In this document: positions 1 through 7,069 of the stretch, piece after piece
Layout: each line of letters begins with the position of its first letter
How positions within the stretch are numbered: position 1 is the first letter of the stretch
Source of the DNA: Sulfurimonas sp.
GTDB lineage: Bacteria; Campylobacterota; Campylobacteria; Campylobacterales; Sulfurimonadaceae
Length of the DNA stretch: 8,246 nt
NCBI GenBank assembly: GCA_021107375.1
Contig: JAIOSY010000195.1
Location: forward strand, 1 to 8,246
Direction of reading: 5' to 3'
The notes under the pieces: generated by a model
Database searches by the model: none
What the model was told of the DNA's origin: nothing
Seen by the model: the letters and a program-made list of their open reading frames with translations, nothing else
Program-made: the position numbers and the translations under genes

Positions 1-578
1 GAGTATTTTACACCATTATCTATGATGTTGTCAATGACTTTTGATAGTCCTATCTTATCATTTACTATTTGTGTAGATTTGAGCTCGACAATAAAATCTA
101 TATGTGGATAGATAGATGTTAAAAATCCGACTCTTTCATTGACTAAATCAGCTAAATCAAAATTCTCTTCTATCTCTTGTAAAGTTTGTGTTTTAATCAT
201 ATAATCTAGTTCATTGTATCTTTGTTGTAGCATTATACAAGCAGAGTCTATTCTAGCTAATCTCTTAAGTGCTTTCTCGTTCGTCAAGTTTTTTTTTATC
301 ATTTGAGAATTTGTTTTTATTGTGCTAATTGGTAGATTTAGTTCATGTAAAGTCTCTTTTGAAAGATTTTGAAGATTTTTAACATGTTCACTCAAAGGGT
401 CAACAGCAAGTTTTGATATAAAAATAGAAGATAAGATTACAAAACAAATTACTATTGTCGCAAGTAAAACTATATTTTGAATTTTTATTATCTCTAGTGC
501 GTAGTAAAGAATTATTAAAAATGTTGTTACTGTTGTGAAATAGTATATAAAAATATTTATTCGAAGATTACGAAACAA
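1..578 (-). CDS. Sensor histidine kinase, HAMP-less, almost no periplasmic domain (partial, 3' end outside window)
   Basis: This is a membrane sensor kinase that autophosphorylates on histidine and should pass phosphate to the regulator encoded just upstream. The visible 192 residues hold two hydrophobic segments, about 7-28 and 34-57, joined by only about five residues. A short linker without room for a HAMP domain follows, then a HisKA dimerisation helix with the H-box: His78 in LHELNLPIS, with Pro83 at +5. The N-box (VIDNIIDNGVKY, Asn184 and Asn188) begins the ATPase domain, whose G boxes lie beyond the window edge. The start is TTG at 578-576. An in-frame TAG lies four codons upstream, and the next in-frame ATG falls inside HisKA, so TTG is the only common start that keeps the membrane segments. 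It overlaps the regulator gene by 11 bases, which implies translational coupling. The signal sensed is not visible; a tiny extracytoplasmic loop suggests intramembrane sensing. Confidence 0.88.
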   Translation of the reverse strand, partial: MFRNLRINIFIYYFTTVTTFLIILYYALEIIKIQNIVLLATIVICFVILSSIFISKLAVDPLSEHVKNLQNLSKETLHELNLPISTIKTNSQMIKKNLTNEKALKRLARIDSACIMLQQRYNELDYMIKTQTLQEIEENFDLADLVNERVGFLTSIYPHIDFIVELKSTQIVNDKIGLSKVIDNIIDNGVKY

Positions 579-1221
579 GTTTATAGCCTATACCACGAAT
601 ATTTTCTATTTTAATTTGTGGAAGAAGTTGTTTGATACGATTAATATAAACACGAACAGCTCCATCACTGCCAGATTCACAACTACTCCAAAGTTCATCT
701 AAAATAAGTTCTTTTGGAACGGGAGCATTGGCATGTGCCATTAGAAGTAAAAGTAGTTCATACTCTTTTTTTGAAAGCTCTAACTCTTTTTTGTCATAAA
801 GAATTCTTTTATGAATTTCATCATGACAAAGTAAACCTATACATTGTACTTTTTTGGGTTTATTTCGTCTCAAAATAGCTTGTATTCTAAGTAATAATTC
901 ATCATTATCAAATGGTTTAGTTATATAGTCATCAGCACCACTTAAAAAACCATTACGAAGTATCTCTTTATCTGCATGAGATGTTAAAAAAATGGCAGGA
1001 GTGTTATCATCTGAATCTCTCAACTCTTTGAGTAGTGTAAGTCCATCTATAAGAGGTACATTTATATCTAGCAGGTATAAATTAAACTTCTCTTTAAAGA
1101 TAGTATTTAATGCTTCTTGACCATTTGGTACATGACTTACTTCAAAATCTTCATCTTCAAGTAAATCAACAAGAGTTTCAGCTAAAAGTTGATCATCTTC
1201 TAAAAGGAGAATTTTAATCAA
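568..1221 (-). CDS. OmpR/PhoB-family two-component response regulator
   Basis: This is a DNA-binding response regulator of 217 residues, the usual length for the family. The receiver domain (about 1-118) has the acidic pocket Glu8-Asp9-Asp10, phospho-acceptor Asp52 in LLDINVP, Thr80 and Lys102 in the TKPF motif. A winged-helix effector domain (about 125-216) follows, with [12 protein letters not shown], recognition-helix region [14 protein letters not shown] and the terminal GIGYKL typical of OmpR-type proteins. I chose TTG at 1221-1219, preceded by GAGAG, because it gives the normal start a few residues before ILLLEDD. A TTG at 1230 is also possible. An ATG at 1278 would add 19 residues translated from inside pyrC and is unlikely. 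The start overlaps the end of pyrC by 8 bases and the stop lies inside the kinase start region, so the pair is probably co-translated with pyrC. Its target genes cannot be read from the window. Confidence 0.93.
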   Translation of the reverse strand: MIKILLLEDDQLLAETLVDLLEDEDFEVSHVPNGQEALNTIFKEKFNLYLLDINVPLIDGLTLLKELRDSDDNTPAIFLTSHADKEILRNGFLSGADDYITKPFDNDELLLRIQAILRRNKPKKVQCIGLLCHDEIHKRILYDKKELELSKKEYELLLLLMAHANAPVPKELILDELWSSCESGSDGAVRVYINRIKQLLPQIKIENIRGIGYKLVS

Positions 1222-2221
1222 TACTCTCAATAGCCCATGCGATAGCTTCACCTGCGTACATTGGTACAACTGAACCATATTTTTCAGGTACTACAAAAGT
1301 TCTTTTTTCTAGTGTTACTTCTTTAAATTCTGGACATATTCCATAAATATTTTGAGCATTATCACTTACAAAAGCTTGAAGGTTATCAAGTTTATCATAT
1401 TGTTCAAATATTTCACATAGAAGTTGAAGTGAGATTGGTGCAGTAAATACACCAGCAGCACATCCACATGATTCTTTTGCATGTTGAGGGTGTGGTGCAG
1501 AATCTGAACCAAACATAACTTTTGGATGAGCAGATAGAGCTACAGTTAAAAGTGCATCTAAATCCTCTGGTCTTTTTGCAATAGGTTTACAAAAGTGATG
1601 AGGCATCATCATCCCACCAATTACATCATCAAGAGTTAAAAGTAGATGATGAACAGTGATAGTTGCATAAAGATTTTCATATTTATCTAACATATCAACA
1701 GCAGCTTTTGTTGTGATATGCTCCATGATTATTTTAAGTTTAGGAAAATTTTTAGCTAAAAGTTCATAAACAGGCATAAACTCAGCTTCTCTATCCATAA
1801 CAAAACCATCAGTTTCACCATGTACACAAAGTGGAATCTCTAACTCACTCATAGCTTCTAAAGTTGGACGCATCTCTTCAATGTCAAATGAAGAAACTCC
1901 ACCCTCAGAGTTTGTTGTAATCCCAGCAGGATATAGTTTAATCGCAACTATTTCACTAGCAATACTTTCTAAAAATGCCTTGTCATAGTTTTTATAAAAT
2001 ATAGTCATATATGGTTCAAAGTTATCATTTGGAACAGCTGCCATAACTCTTTGTTTGTAAGCTTTTACATCTTCTAAAGTTGTAACTGGTGGAACAAGGT
2101 TTGGCATAATTATAGCACCACTATACGAATAAGCAGTAAGTGGAGCAACAGTTTCAAGCATCACAGCATCACGAAGATGAAGGTGCATATCAAGAGGCAT
2201 TAAAATAGTATGAGTTTTCAT
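1214..2221 (-). CDS. pyrC: Dihydroorotase, class II (PyrC)
   Basis: This cytosolic zinc enzyme of de novo pyrimidine synthesis interconverts N-carbamoyl-L-aspartate and dihydroorotate. At 335 residues it is close to the E. coli-type class II enzyme. The metal and substrate residues are in place: His13 and His15 in DMHLHLR with Arg17, Lys95 in AIKLYPAG (the lysine carboxylated to bridge the metals in this family), His134 in CVHGE, His168 in MEHITTK, and Asp240 in FGSDSAPHP followed by His244. A Gly/Ala-rich [11 protein letters not shown] segment closes the barrel. The ATG at 2221 is preceded by AAGGA (2227-2231) five bases upstream. It follows algC by 52 bases with a promoter-like box between them, and its last codons overlap the response-regulator start. 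No frameshift or missing residue is seen. Confidence 0.97.
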   Translation of the reverse strand: MKTHTILMPLDMHLHLRDAVMLETVAPLTAYSYSGAIIMPNLVPPVTTLEDVKAYKQRVMAAVPNDNFEPYMTIFYKNYDKAFLESIASEIVAIKLYPAGITTNSEGGVSSFDIEEMRPTLEAMSELEIPLCVHGETDGFVMDREAEFMPVYELLAKNFPKLKIIMEHITTKAAVDMLDKYENLYATITVHHLLLTLDDVIGGMMMPHHFCKPIAKRPEDLDALLTVALSAHPKVMFGSDSAPHPQHAKESCGCAAGVFTAPISLQLLCEIFEQYDKLDNLQAFVSDNAQNIYGICPEFKEVTLEKRTFVVPEKYGSVVPMYAGEAIAWAIESID

Positions 2222-2226
2222 TTCTT

Positions 2227-2268
2227 TCCTTAAAGGTTATAATTTATATTGAATGAATTATATCGAAA
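2227..2268 (-). promoter_or_regulatory. Putative sigma70 promoter and ribosome-binding site of pyrC
   Basis: On the minus strand a perfect TATAAT (plus coordinates 2257-2262) sits 35 bases before the pyrC ATG and is preceded by TTTCGA. The Shine-Dalgarno-like AAGGA is at 2227-2231. No good -35 hexamer is visible, which is common in Campylobacterota. The same 13-base string TTTCGATATAATT is found at the dapC promoter. The upstream promoter region would run into the last codons of algC, so pyrC may be transcribed both from here and by read-through. Confidence 0.5.
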
Positions 2269-2273
2269 TAAGG

Positions 2274-3647
2274 TTAAAGTGAGTCTTGTGCTTTTTTAAT
2301 CAAGTCGTTTATTGCTTTCTCATAAAGTTTTGCCTCATCTTCTGAAGTGGACTCAAAACGAGTTACAAGAACTGGTGTTGTGTTTGAAGCACGAACTAAT
2401 CCCCACCCATTTTCAAAGTTAATACGAACACCATCTACATCTATAATATCTTTAATAGTTGGGAAGTCGGCATGTGGGTTTTTAAGTAATTCTTTAACTT
2501 TATCGATGATTTTGAACTTCTCATCTTCAGTTGTCTTTACTTTAATCTCTTCTGTTGAGAACACTTTTGGAAGTTTTGCAAGTTCTGCATCTAAGTCAAT
2601 TCCATCATGAATTAACTCTAACATTCTAAGAGTTGCATAGATTGCATCATCATAACCAAAGTAACGATTTTTGAAAAATACATGACCTGAAACTTCACAT
2701 GCCAAGTCAGCATTTGTTTCTTTCATTTTTACTTTTAGGTTTGAGTGTCCAGTTTTGTACATAATAGTATTACAACCGCGACGAGTAAGTTCATCGTACA
2801 TAACCTGAGAACATTTAACTTCACCAACAACAGTAGGTTTATCCATTTTCATAGAGTAAAGAAGAGCCATCATATCGCCCTTAATATTATTTTTGTGAGT
2901 TAAAACTGCGATTCTATCTGCATCACCATCATAAGCAAAAGCTATATCGTTACCATTTGCTAAAAGTTTTTTAACATCTTGTAAGTTATGCTCCTCTGAC
3001 GGGTCTGGATGATGGTTTGGAAAAGTTCCATCTGGTTCAATATATAGTCCAGTAGTTTTAAGTTCTAAACGAGAAAAAATATCTTCAGTAACAACACCAG
3101 CAACACCATTACCACAATCATAAGCGATTTTTGTAGGCATAGCTTTTAGATGTTGAAATTCACTAACTAAAAAGTCAATATATCTTGTAACTGCGTCTAT
3201 CTCGGTAACTTCTCTAGTCTTGGCATGTGGGATTGAATCCATAGCTTCACATTCGCGACCTAAAGCATAAATATCATCAGAAAAGAATGGTGCTTTATCA
3301 ACTGTGATTTTAAAACCATTGTACTCACTAGGGTTGTGAGAGCCTGTAATCATTACAGAAGCGGACGGAGTAATACCAATACCATCTATTACCCACTCTT
3401 GATAGTTAGTAAAATAGTTAACAGGAGTAGGAACAAGCCCCATCCCAAGAACTTTTTTACCACCAGCATTAAGTCCTGCAACAAGGTACTCAAAAAGGAT
3501 AGGTGAGTGACTTCTTGCATCATAACCTACAGCTACATATTCACCCTTGATTTTTGAAGCTAAAACAAAACCGATACGAGTTACACTTTGCTCATTTAAC
3601 TCTTTCTCGTATATTCCTCGGATGTCGTATTCTCTGTAGATGCTCAT
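2274..3647 (-). CDS. algC: Phosphomannomutase/phosphoglucomutase, AlgC type
   Basis: This alpha-D-phosphohexomutase interconverts the 1- and 6-phosphates of mannose or glucose, supplying sugar nucleotides for surface polysaccharide or LPS. At 457 residues it has the normal family length, with all four domains: N-terminal EYDIRGIY; catalytic loop TGSHNPSEYNGFK with phosphoserine Ser103; metal-binding loop DGDADR (Asp240, Asp242, Asp244); sugar-specificity loop CEVSGHVFF (Glu318, Ser320, His322); and phosphate-binding RASNTTPVLVTRFE (Arg419-Thr424). The specificity loop and the following RYFGYDDAIYATLR resemble Pseudomonas AlgC, suggesting dual mannose/glucose activity. Phosphoglucosamine mutase (GlmM) is less likely from those loops. 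The ATG at 3647 has GAGGA (3654-3658) six bases upstream. It is the first gene of the leftward cluster and diverges from dapC. Confidence 0.94.
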   Translation of the reverse strand: MSIYREYDIRGIYEKELNEQSVTRIGFVLASKIKGEYVAVGYDARSHSPILFEYLVAGLNAGGKKVLGMGLVPTPVNYFTNYQEWVIDGIGITPSASVMITGSHNPSEYNGFKITVDKAPFFSDDIYALGRECEAMDSIPHAKTREVTEIDAVTRYIDFLVSEFQHLKAMPTKIAYDCGNGVAGVVTEDIFSRLELKTTGLYIEPDGTFPNHHPDPSEEHNLQDVKKLLANGNDIAFAYDGDADRIAVLTHKNNIKGDMMALLYSMKMDKPTVVGEVKCSQVMYDELTRRGCNTIMYKTGHSNLKVKMKETNADLACEVSGHVFFKNRYFGYDDAIYATLRMLELIHDGIDLDAELAKLPKVFSTEEIKVKTTEDEKFKIIDKVKELLKNPHADFPTIKDIIDVDGVRINFENGWGLVRASNTTPVLVTRFESTSEDEAKLYEKAINDLIKKAQDSL

Positions 3648-3653
3648 TGTTTT

Positions 3654-3711
3654 TCCTCAATTGCTATGTAATATTATTGATGACATTATACATAAAAATA
3701 CTATTAATCAA
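3654..3711 (-). promoter_or_regulatory. Putative promoter and ribosome-binding site of algC
   Basis: On the minus strand TATAAT (plus coordinates 3685-3690) lies 37 bases before the algC ATG. A weak -35-like TTGATT (3706-3711) is separated by a short 15-base spacer. The Shine-Dalgarno GAGGA is at 3654-3658. The predicted start is around 3678, giving a leader of about 30 bases. It is back to back with the rightward promoter, with 39 bases between the two TATAAT boxes, so the two polymerases would compete or share a regulator site. Confidence 0.55.
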
Positions 3712-3723
3712 CCTCTTATAAAC

Positions 3724-3760
3724 TTTCGATATAATTGCATTAATTTAATCAAAGTGAAGA
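3724..3760 (+). promoter_or_regulatory. Putative promoter and weak ribosome-binding site of the dapC-murC cluster
   Basis: A perfect TATAAT at 3730-3735, preceded by TTTCGA, lies 30 bases before the ATG at 3766. No convincing -35 hexamer is seen. A weak Shine-Dalgarno-like GAAGA is at 3756-3760. This is the only strong promoter-like sequence I see for the rightward genes, whose downstream members have no obvious promoter of their own. Confidence 0.55.
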
Positions 3761-3765
3761 AAACT

Positions 3766-4905
3766 ATGACTTTTGAACCATATCCATTTGAAAAACTAAA
3801 TAATTTACTGCGAAATATTACACCAAATTCTGAGTATAAACCTTCTGTTTTGACTATTGGTGAGCCTCAGTTTGAGACACCTCAGTTTATTCAAGATTCA
3901 CTATCAAATAACACTGACTTACTAAAAAAATATCCTAAAACTTCTGGTGAAGTAAATCTTAGAGAAGCTCAAAGAGATTTTTTTAAAAAGAGATTTAATA
4001 CTGAATTAAGTGATGTTCAAATTATTCCAACTTTTGGAACTCGTGAGGTTCTTTTTAATTTTCCTCAGTTTTTACTTTTTGATGTAAAAGAGCCTGTCAT
4101 GGCATTTACAAACCCTTTTTATCAGATTTATGAGGAGGCTGCGATTGCGACTCGTTCAAAGACAATCCATCTAAATCTTACAGAGGAAAATAACTTTAAA
4201 CCTGAGATAGATGAAGAGCAACTCTCGGAATGTGACTTGGTGATTTTAAACTATCCAAATAACCCAACTTCATCGGTTTTAACTTTAGATGAACTAGGTG
4301 AGTGGGTTTACTTAGCACTTAAACATGACTTTGTTTTACTAAATGATGAGTGTTATAGCGAGATTTATACAGACAAGCCTATCCCATCACTTTTAGAAGC
4401 ATCTTGGCATGTGGGAAATACAACATTTAAAAATATGTTAGTGATTAATTCTATCTCAAAACGCTCATCTGCACCTGGACTTAGAAACGGTTTTATTGCA
4501 GGTGATGAGAAAATTTTAAAAGAGTATATGAAGTACAGAACTTATGTTGGTTGTGCATCTCCACTTCCACTTCAAAGTGCAGCAGCAGCAGCTTGGTTAG
4601 ATGAGGCTCATGTTGAGAGTTCTAGAAAGATTTACAAGAAAAATTTTGAGATTGCAAAAGAGATTTTAGGTACAGAGATTCCACATGCCACATTTTATAT
4701 TTGGATGAGGGTTCCACATGCCATAGACTTTACGGTTAAGCTTTTCCAGATGTACAATGTAAAAGTCCTTCCAGGGGAATTTTTAGCAAGAGAAGATGTT
4801 AATGGTAAAAATCCTGGAAAAGATTACATCAGAATCGCATTAGTGGAAAATGAAGAAAAAACAAGAGATGCATTAAGCAGAATTAAGGAGTGTTTAGGTG
4901 AGTAA
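3766..4905 (+). CDS. dapC: PLP-dependent class I/II aminotransferase, DapC-like (N-succinyldiaminopimelate aminotransferase)
   Basis: This is a fold-type I aminotransferase of 379 residues. The N-terminal EPYPFEKLNNLL followed by IGEP (31-34) matches the opening I associate with DapC proteins, which transfer an amino group from glutamate to N-succinyl-2-amino-6-ketopimelate in the DAP/lysine pathway. The PLP site is intact: NYPNNPT at 162-168, Asp194 and Tyr197 in NDECYSE, Schiff-base Lys232 in SISKRSS, Arg240 in LRNGF, and substrate-carboxylate Arg356 in YIRIALVE. The ATG at 3766 is chosen over an upstream in-frame ATG at 3640, because that extension would cross the promoter region and overlap the divergent algC start. 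Its end overlaps the next gene by 8 bases. Position upstream of murC fits peptidoglycan supply. Aspartate-type or other aminotransferase specificity cannot be excluded from sequence alone. Its only two GCC alanine codons both lie inside the CACATGCC word. Confidence 0.87.
   Translation: MTFEPYPFEKLNNLLRNITPNSEYKPSVLTIGEPQFETPQFIQDSLSNNTDLLKKYPKTSGEVNLREAQRDFFKKRFNTELSDVQIIPTFGTREVLFNFPQFLLFDVKEPVMAFTNPFYQIYEEAAIATRSKTIHLNLTEENNFKPEIDEEQLSECDLVILNYPNNPTSSVLTLDELGEWVYLALKHDFVLLNDECYSEIYTDKPIPSLLEASWHVGNTTFKNMLVINSISKRSSAPGLRNGFIAGDEKILKEYMKYRTYVGCASPLPLQSAAAAAWLDEAHVESSRKIYKKNFEIAKEILGTEIPHATFYIWMRVPHAIDFTVKLFQMYNVKVLPGEFLAREDVNGKNPGKDYIRIALVENEEKTRDALSRIKECLGE
4885..4890 (+). promoter_or_regulatory. 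Shine-Dalgarno AAGGAG setting the GTG start at 4898
   Basis: A strong AAGGAG inside the end of dapC lies seven bases before the GTG at 4898. It supports that codon as the start of the unrecognised gene and fits coupled translation from dapC. Confidence 0.75.
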
Positions 4906-5401
4906 GATAGAAGAGCTAAAAGCAAAAGTTTTAAAGGCACAACAAGATTCTGATATAGCATCACTATATATTTTAGAGCAAGAGGCTCATGAGGTTTTTG
5001 ATGAGGAGACACTTCAAGCTTTTTATGCAAATATTCTTGATATGGCACTAGAAAAGCTGACTGAAACACTTGAAAGCCATAGAAAAATGGATATGAGTGA
5101 AGTTCAAGATTTCGCTACAACAAGAGCTTTATACGAGTATGCAATGGAGCATTATAGTGCTGGAGCGATAAAAGATGCTTCTGCTCTTTTTGAAGTTTTA
5201 AGTGGAATGACAAATGATGATAAATTTTCTTGGGCATTAAAACTTCATTGGATAGCCTCTAGCGAAAACATATCAATGGAAGATTTTTTAGAAAATATTG
5301 CAGATATTGAACTTACTCAACAAAAAGGAACTTTTTATATAAGTAGCTTTAAAAAAGAGGCACAAAAATTGCTGGATAAATATCAAGAGAAGGGAGAATA
5401 G
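4898..5401 (+). CDS. Conserved-context hypothetical protein, helical, TPR-like segment
   Basis: I do not recognise this 167-residue protein. It is acidic, has no cysteine, no signal peptide and no membrane segment, so it should be cytoplasmic. The sequence reads as nearly all helix, with a charged amphipathic N-terminus (KIEELKAKVLKAQQ). A stretch at about 73-103 (ATTRALYEYAMEHYSAGAIKDASALFEVL in outline, small residues at TPR-like spacing) could form one TPR-like helical hairpin. The C-terminus is Lys/Glu-rich. It starts with GTG overlapping dapC by 8 bases and ends 3 bases before murC. This tight packing suggests co-translation with two cell-wall precursor enzymes, perhaps as an adaptor. 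That role is only inferred from position. Confidence 0.85.
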   Translation: MSKIEELKAKVLKAQQDSDIASLYILEQEAHEVFDEETLQAFYANILDMALEKLTETLESHRKMDMSEVQDFATTRALYEYAMEHYSAGAIKDASALFEVLSGMTNDDKFSWALKLHWIASSENISMEDFLENIADIELTQQKGTFYISSFKKEAQKLLDKYQEKGE

Positions 5402-5404
5402 CAT

Positions 5405-6718
5405 ATGAAGATACACTTTATTGGAATTGGTGGAATTGGTATCTCTGGACTTGCTCAATATATGCATTTTCGAGGTCATGAAGTTAGTGGTTCTGATATT
5501 TCTGATTCTCTAATAACTAAAAAACTTCGTGATATGGGGATAGCTGTAACAGTCCCACATGCCAAGTCTGCTATAACTAATCAAGATTTAGTAGTTCATT
5601 CTGCAATTATTCGCCCTGATAATCCAGAAGTAGTTGAAGCTAAAGCAAAAGGTATTGAAGTTCTTGCTCGTAGAGAAGCTCTTCTTCGTATTCTTGATGA
5701 TAGAAAAGTTTATGCTGTTGCTGGTGCTCATGGAAAAAGTACAACTACTGCAATCTTAACTGCTATTATGAATGGTTCAGCAATTATTGGGGCAGAATCA
5801 AAAGCTTTTGGTTCAAATGTTAGATATGATGAAACGACAGATACAATGCTTTTTGAAGCAGATGAATCTGATGGAAGTTTTTTAAACTCAAATCCCCATT
5901 GTGCCATCGTTATAAACGCAGAGCCAGAACATATGGAATATTATGATTATAATTATGAGCTGTTTTATGACTCATATAAAACTTTTATTTCCTCAGCATC
6001 TTGTAGAGTTTTAAATGCAGAAGATGAATTTTTATCAACTCTAAAAAAAGATGTTGAAGCAAACTGGCTTTACCCAAGTAAAGAGATTTCAGATATTGAG
6101 TTTATTCTCATAAACAATGAGCCTCACACTAGATTTACACTTAGAGATTTAGGTAGCTTTGATGTTTGGGGCTTTGGTAAACATATCGCTCTTGATGCTT
6201 CACTTGCTATTTTAGCGGCAAATGAGTCTATGGATATAGAGGTGATTAGAGAAAATCTTTTAACTTTTAAAGGTATCAAGAAAAGATTTGATATTGTTGG
6301 TGCTGAAGACAATCGTGTTATTATAGACGATTATGGGCATCATCCAACGGAGATTAAAGCTACTTTTGAATCTGTAAAAGAGTATGCTTCTCTTAAAGGT
6401 TTTGATAAAATTACAGCTATTTGGCAACCACATAAATATTCTCGAACTATAGATAATTTAGATGAATTTATTAAATGTTTTGAAGGGGTGCAAGAGTTGA
6501 TTATACTTCCTGTATGGGCTGCTGGTGAGAAACCTAGAGATATTGACTTTGTAAAAGAGTTCCAGAGATATAATCTAACAATGGCAGATAAAATTAAAAG
6601 AGCGAACAATACAATTACAGTTATAAAAGATGAAAAAGATTTAGAAGTATTAGATAAAGGTTTAATTATCGGTTTTGGCGCAGGTGATATTACTTATCAA
6701 ATTAGAGGAACTGCTTAG
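5405..6718 (+). CDS. murC: UDP-N-acetylmuramate--L-alanine ligase (MurC)
   Basis: This cytoplasmic ATP-dependent ligase adds L-alanine to UDP-MurNAc, the first peptide step of peptidoglycan synthesis. The 437 residues carry the three Mur ligase domains. The N-terminal Rossmann part has HFIGIGGIGISGLA (4-17) and GHEVSGSD. The central ATPase has the P-loop GAHGKSTT (107-114, Lys111), the acidic motif FEADESDGSFL (Glu154) and NAEPEHMEYY. The C-terminal domain has IDDYGHHPTEI (307-317), WQPHKYSRT (340-348) and the closing GFGAGDIT. DDYGHHP and the EADESD box distinguish MurC from MurD/E/F. The P-loop reads GAHGKST where many bacteria have GTHGKTT; I recall this form as normal in Campylobacterota. 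The ATG at 5405 follows AAGGGAG (5390-5396), with a 3-base gap after the previous gene. Confidence 0.97.
   Translation: MKIHFIGIGGIGISGLAQYMHFRGHEVSGSDISDSLITKKLRDMGIAVTVPHAKSAITNQDLVVHSAIIRPDNPEVVEAKAKGIEVLARREALLRILDDRKVYAVAGAHGKSTTTAILTAIMNGSAIIGAESKAFGSNVRYDETTDTMLFEADESDGSFLNSNPHCAIVINAEPEHMEYYDYNYELFYDSYKTFISSASCRVLNAEDEFLSTLKKDVEANWLYPSKEISDIEFILINNEPHTRFTLRDLGSFDVWGFGKHIALDASLAILAANESMDIEVIRENLLTFKGIKKRFDIVGAEDNRVIIDDYGHHPTEIKATFESVKEYASLKGFDKITAIWQPHKYSRTIDNLDEFIKCFEGVQELIILPVWAAGEKPRDIDFVKEFQRYNLTMADKIKRANNTITVIKDEKDLEVLDKGLIIGFGAGDITYQIRGTA
6704..6709 (+). promoter_or_regulatory. Shine-Dalgarno AGAGGA setting the GTG start at 6718
   Basis: AGAGGA at the end of murC lies eight bases before the GTG at 6718, whose first base is also the last base of the murC TAG stop. 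This supports a coupled GTG start for the small membrane protein, for which no in-frame ATG exists before residue 57. Confidence 0.7.
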
Positions 6719-7047
6719 TGGCTTATTTAGCAGGGATTATAATTGTAGGTTTTTTCTTTTTAGCTTTACACTATTTTACAGAACTTACTTCACAACAAAA
6801 GTTGATTATCTCATCTGTAATTTTAGCTATTATTTTGTGTGCAATTGGATACAACACTTATACTTCATCTCAAAGAGATAAGATGATGAATATAGTTATA
6901 AAATTTAAACAAAGTAAAACTATAATATGTAATGGTATTGATGTTAACAATTCAAATTATACTTTAAGCATAGGTACTTATACTTTTATAGGTAAAGAAG
7001 ATACTCCTAATTATGGACAAATGATTAGTGCTTCAAGTTGTGATTAA
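6718..7047 (+). CDS. Small inner-membrane protein of unknown function, downstream of murC
   Basis: This 109-residue protein has two predicted membrane helices, about 3-19 and 29-46, joined by the short loop HYFTELTSQQK. A soluble tail of about 60 residues follows. Positive charge after helix 2 (SQRDK, KFKQSK) predicts that the tail faces the cytoplasm. The tail looks beta-rich, with Cys71 (IICNGI) and Cys108 near the end. I recall a small membrane protein directly after murC, before mutS2, in Campylobacter and Helicobacter, and this looks like its counterpart, although only the position and the HYFTELT-like loop argue for it. The start is GTG, sharing one base with the murC stop, so translation is probably coupled. 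A link to cell-wall synthesis is inferred from position only. Confidence 0.83.
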   Translation: MAYLAGIIIVGFFFLALHYFTELTSQQKLIISSVILAIILCAIGYNTYTSSQRDKMMNIVIKFKQSKTIICNGIDVNNSNYTLSIGTYTFIGKEDTPNYGQMISASSCD

Positions 7048-7069
7048 AAAATTTAATAAAGGAATAAAA

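Larger units (their letters stand above)
730..5563. repeat. Dispersed short word CACATGCC, eight copies
   Basis: As CACATGCC on the plus strand: 2696-2703, 4682-4689, 4715-4722 and 5556-5563. As GGCATGTG, its reverse complement: 730-737, 2469-2476, 3222-3229 and 4406-4413. Five copies match the ten bases CCACATGCCA, and three of those extend to TCCCACATGCCAAG or one base less. All lie inside genes, on both strands. The coordinates given are the outer limits of the set; the intervening DNA is ordinary gene sequence. Confidence 0.7.

Noticed and set aside
1222..1278. Longer response-regulator start at an ATG inside pyrC
   Set aside because: It would add 19 residues of pyrC-overlapping sequence before the normal receiver-domain start; TTG at 1221 gives the family length.
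2347..2610. Plus-strand frame antisense to algC
   Set aside because: The protein is Ser-rich without any domain, and the opposite strand encodes the conserved phosphohexomutase C-terminus.
3640..3765. N-terminal extension of the aminotransferase from an ATG at 3640
   Set aside because: The 42 extra residues cross both promoter boxes and the algC start and match no aminotransferase region; ATG at 3766 fits DapC openings.
5511..5518. MurC P-loop GAHGKST differing from GTHGKTT as a sign of an altered enzyme
   Set aside because: All other motifs are intact, and I recall the same form in Campylobacter and Helicobacter MurC, so it is clade-typical.
7028..7069. Earlier in-frame ATG for the cytochrome gene
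   Set aside because: It overlaps the membrane-protein gene and puts 14 residues before a textbook lipoprotein signal; ATG at 7070 has AAAGGA upstream.
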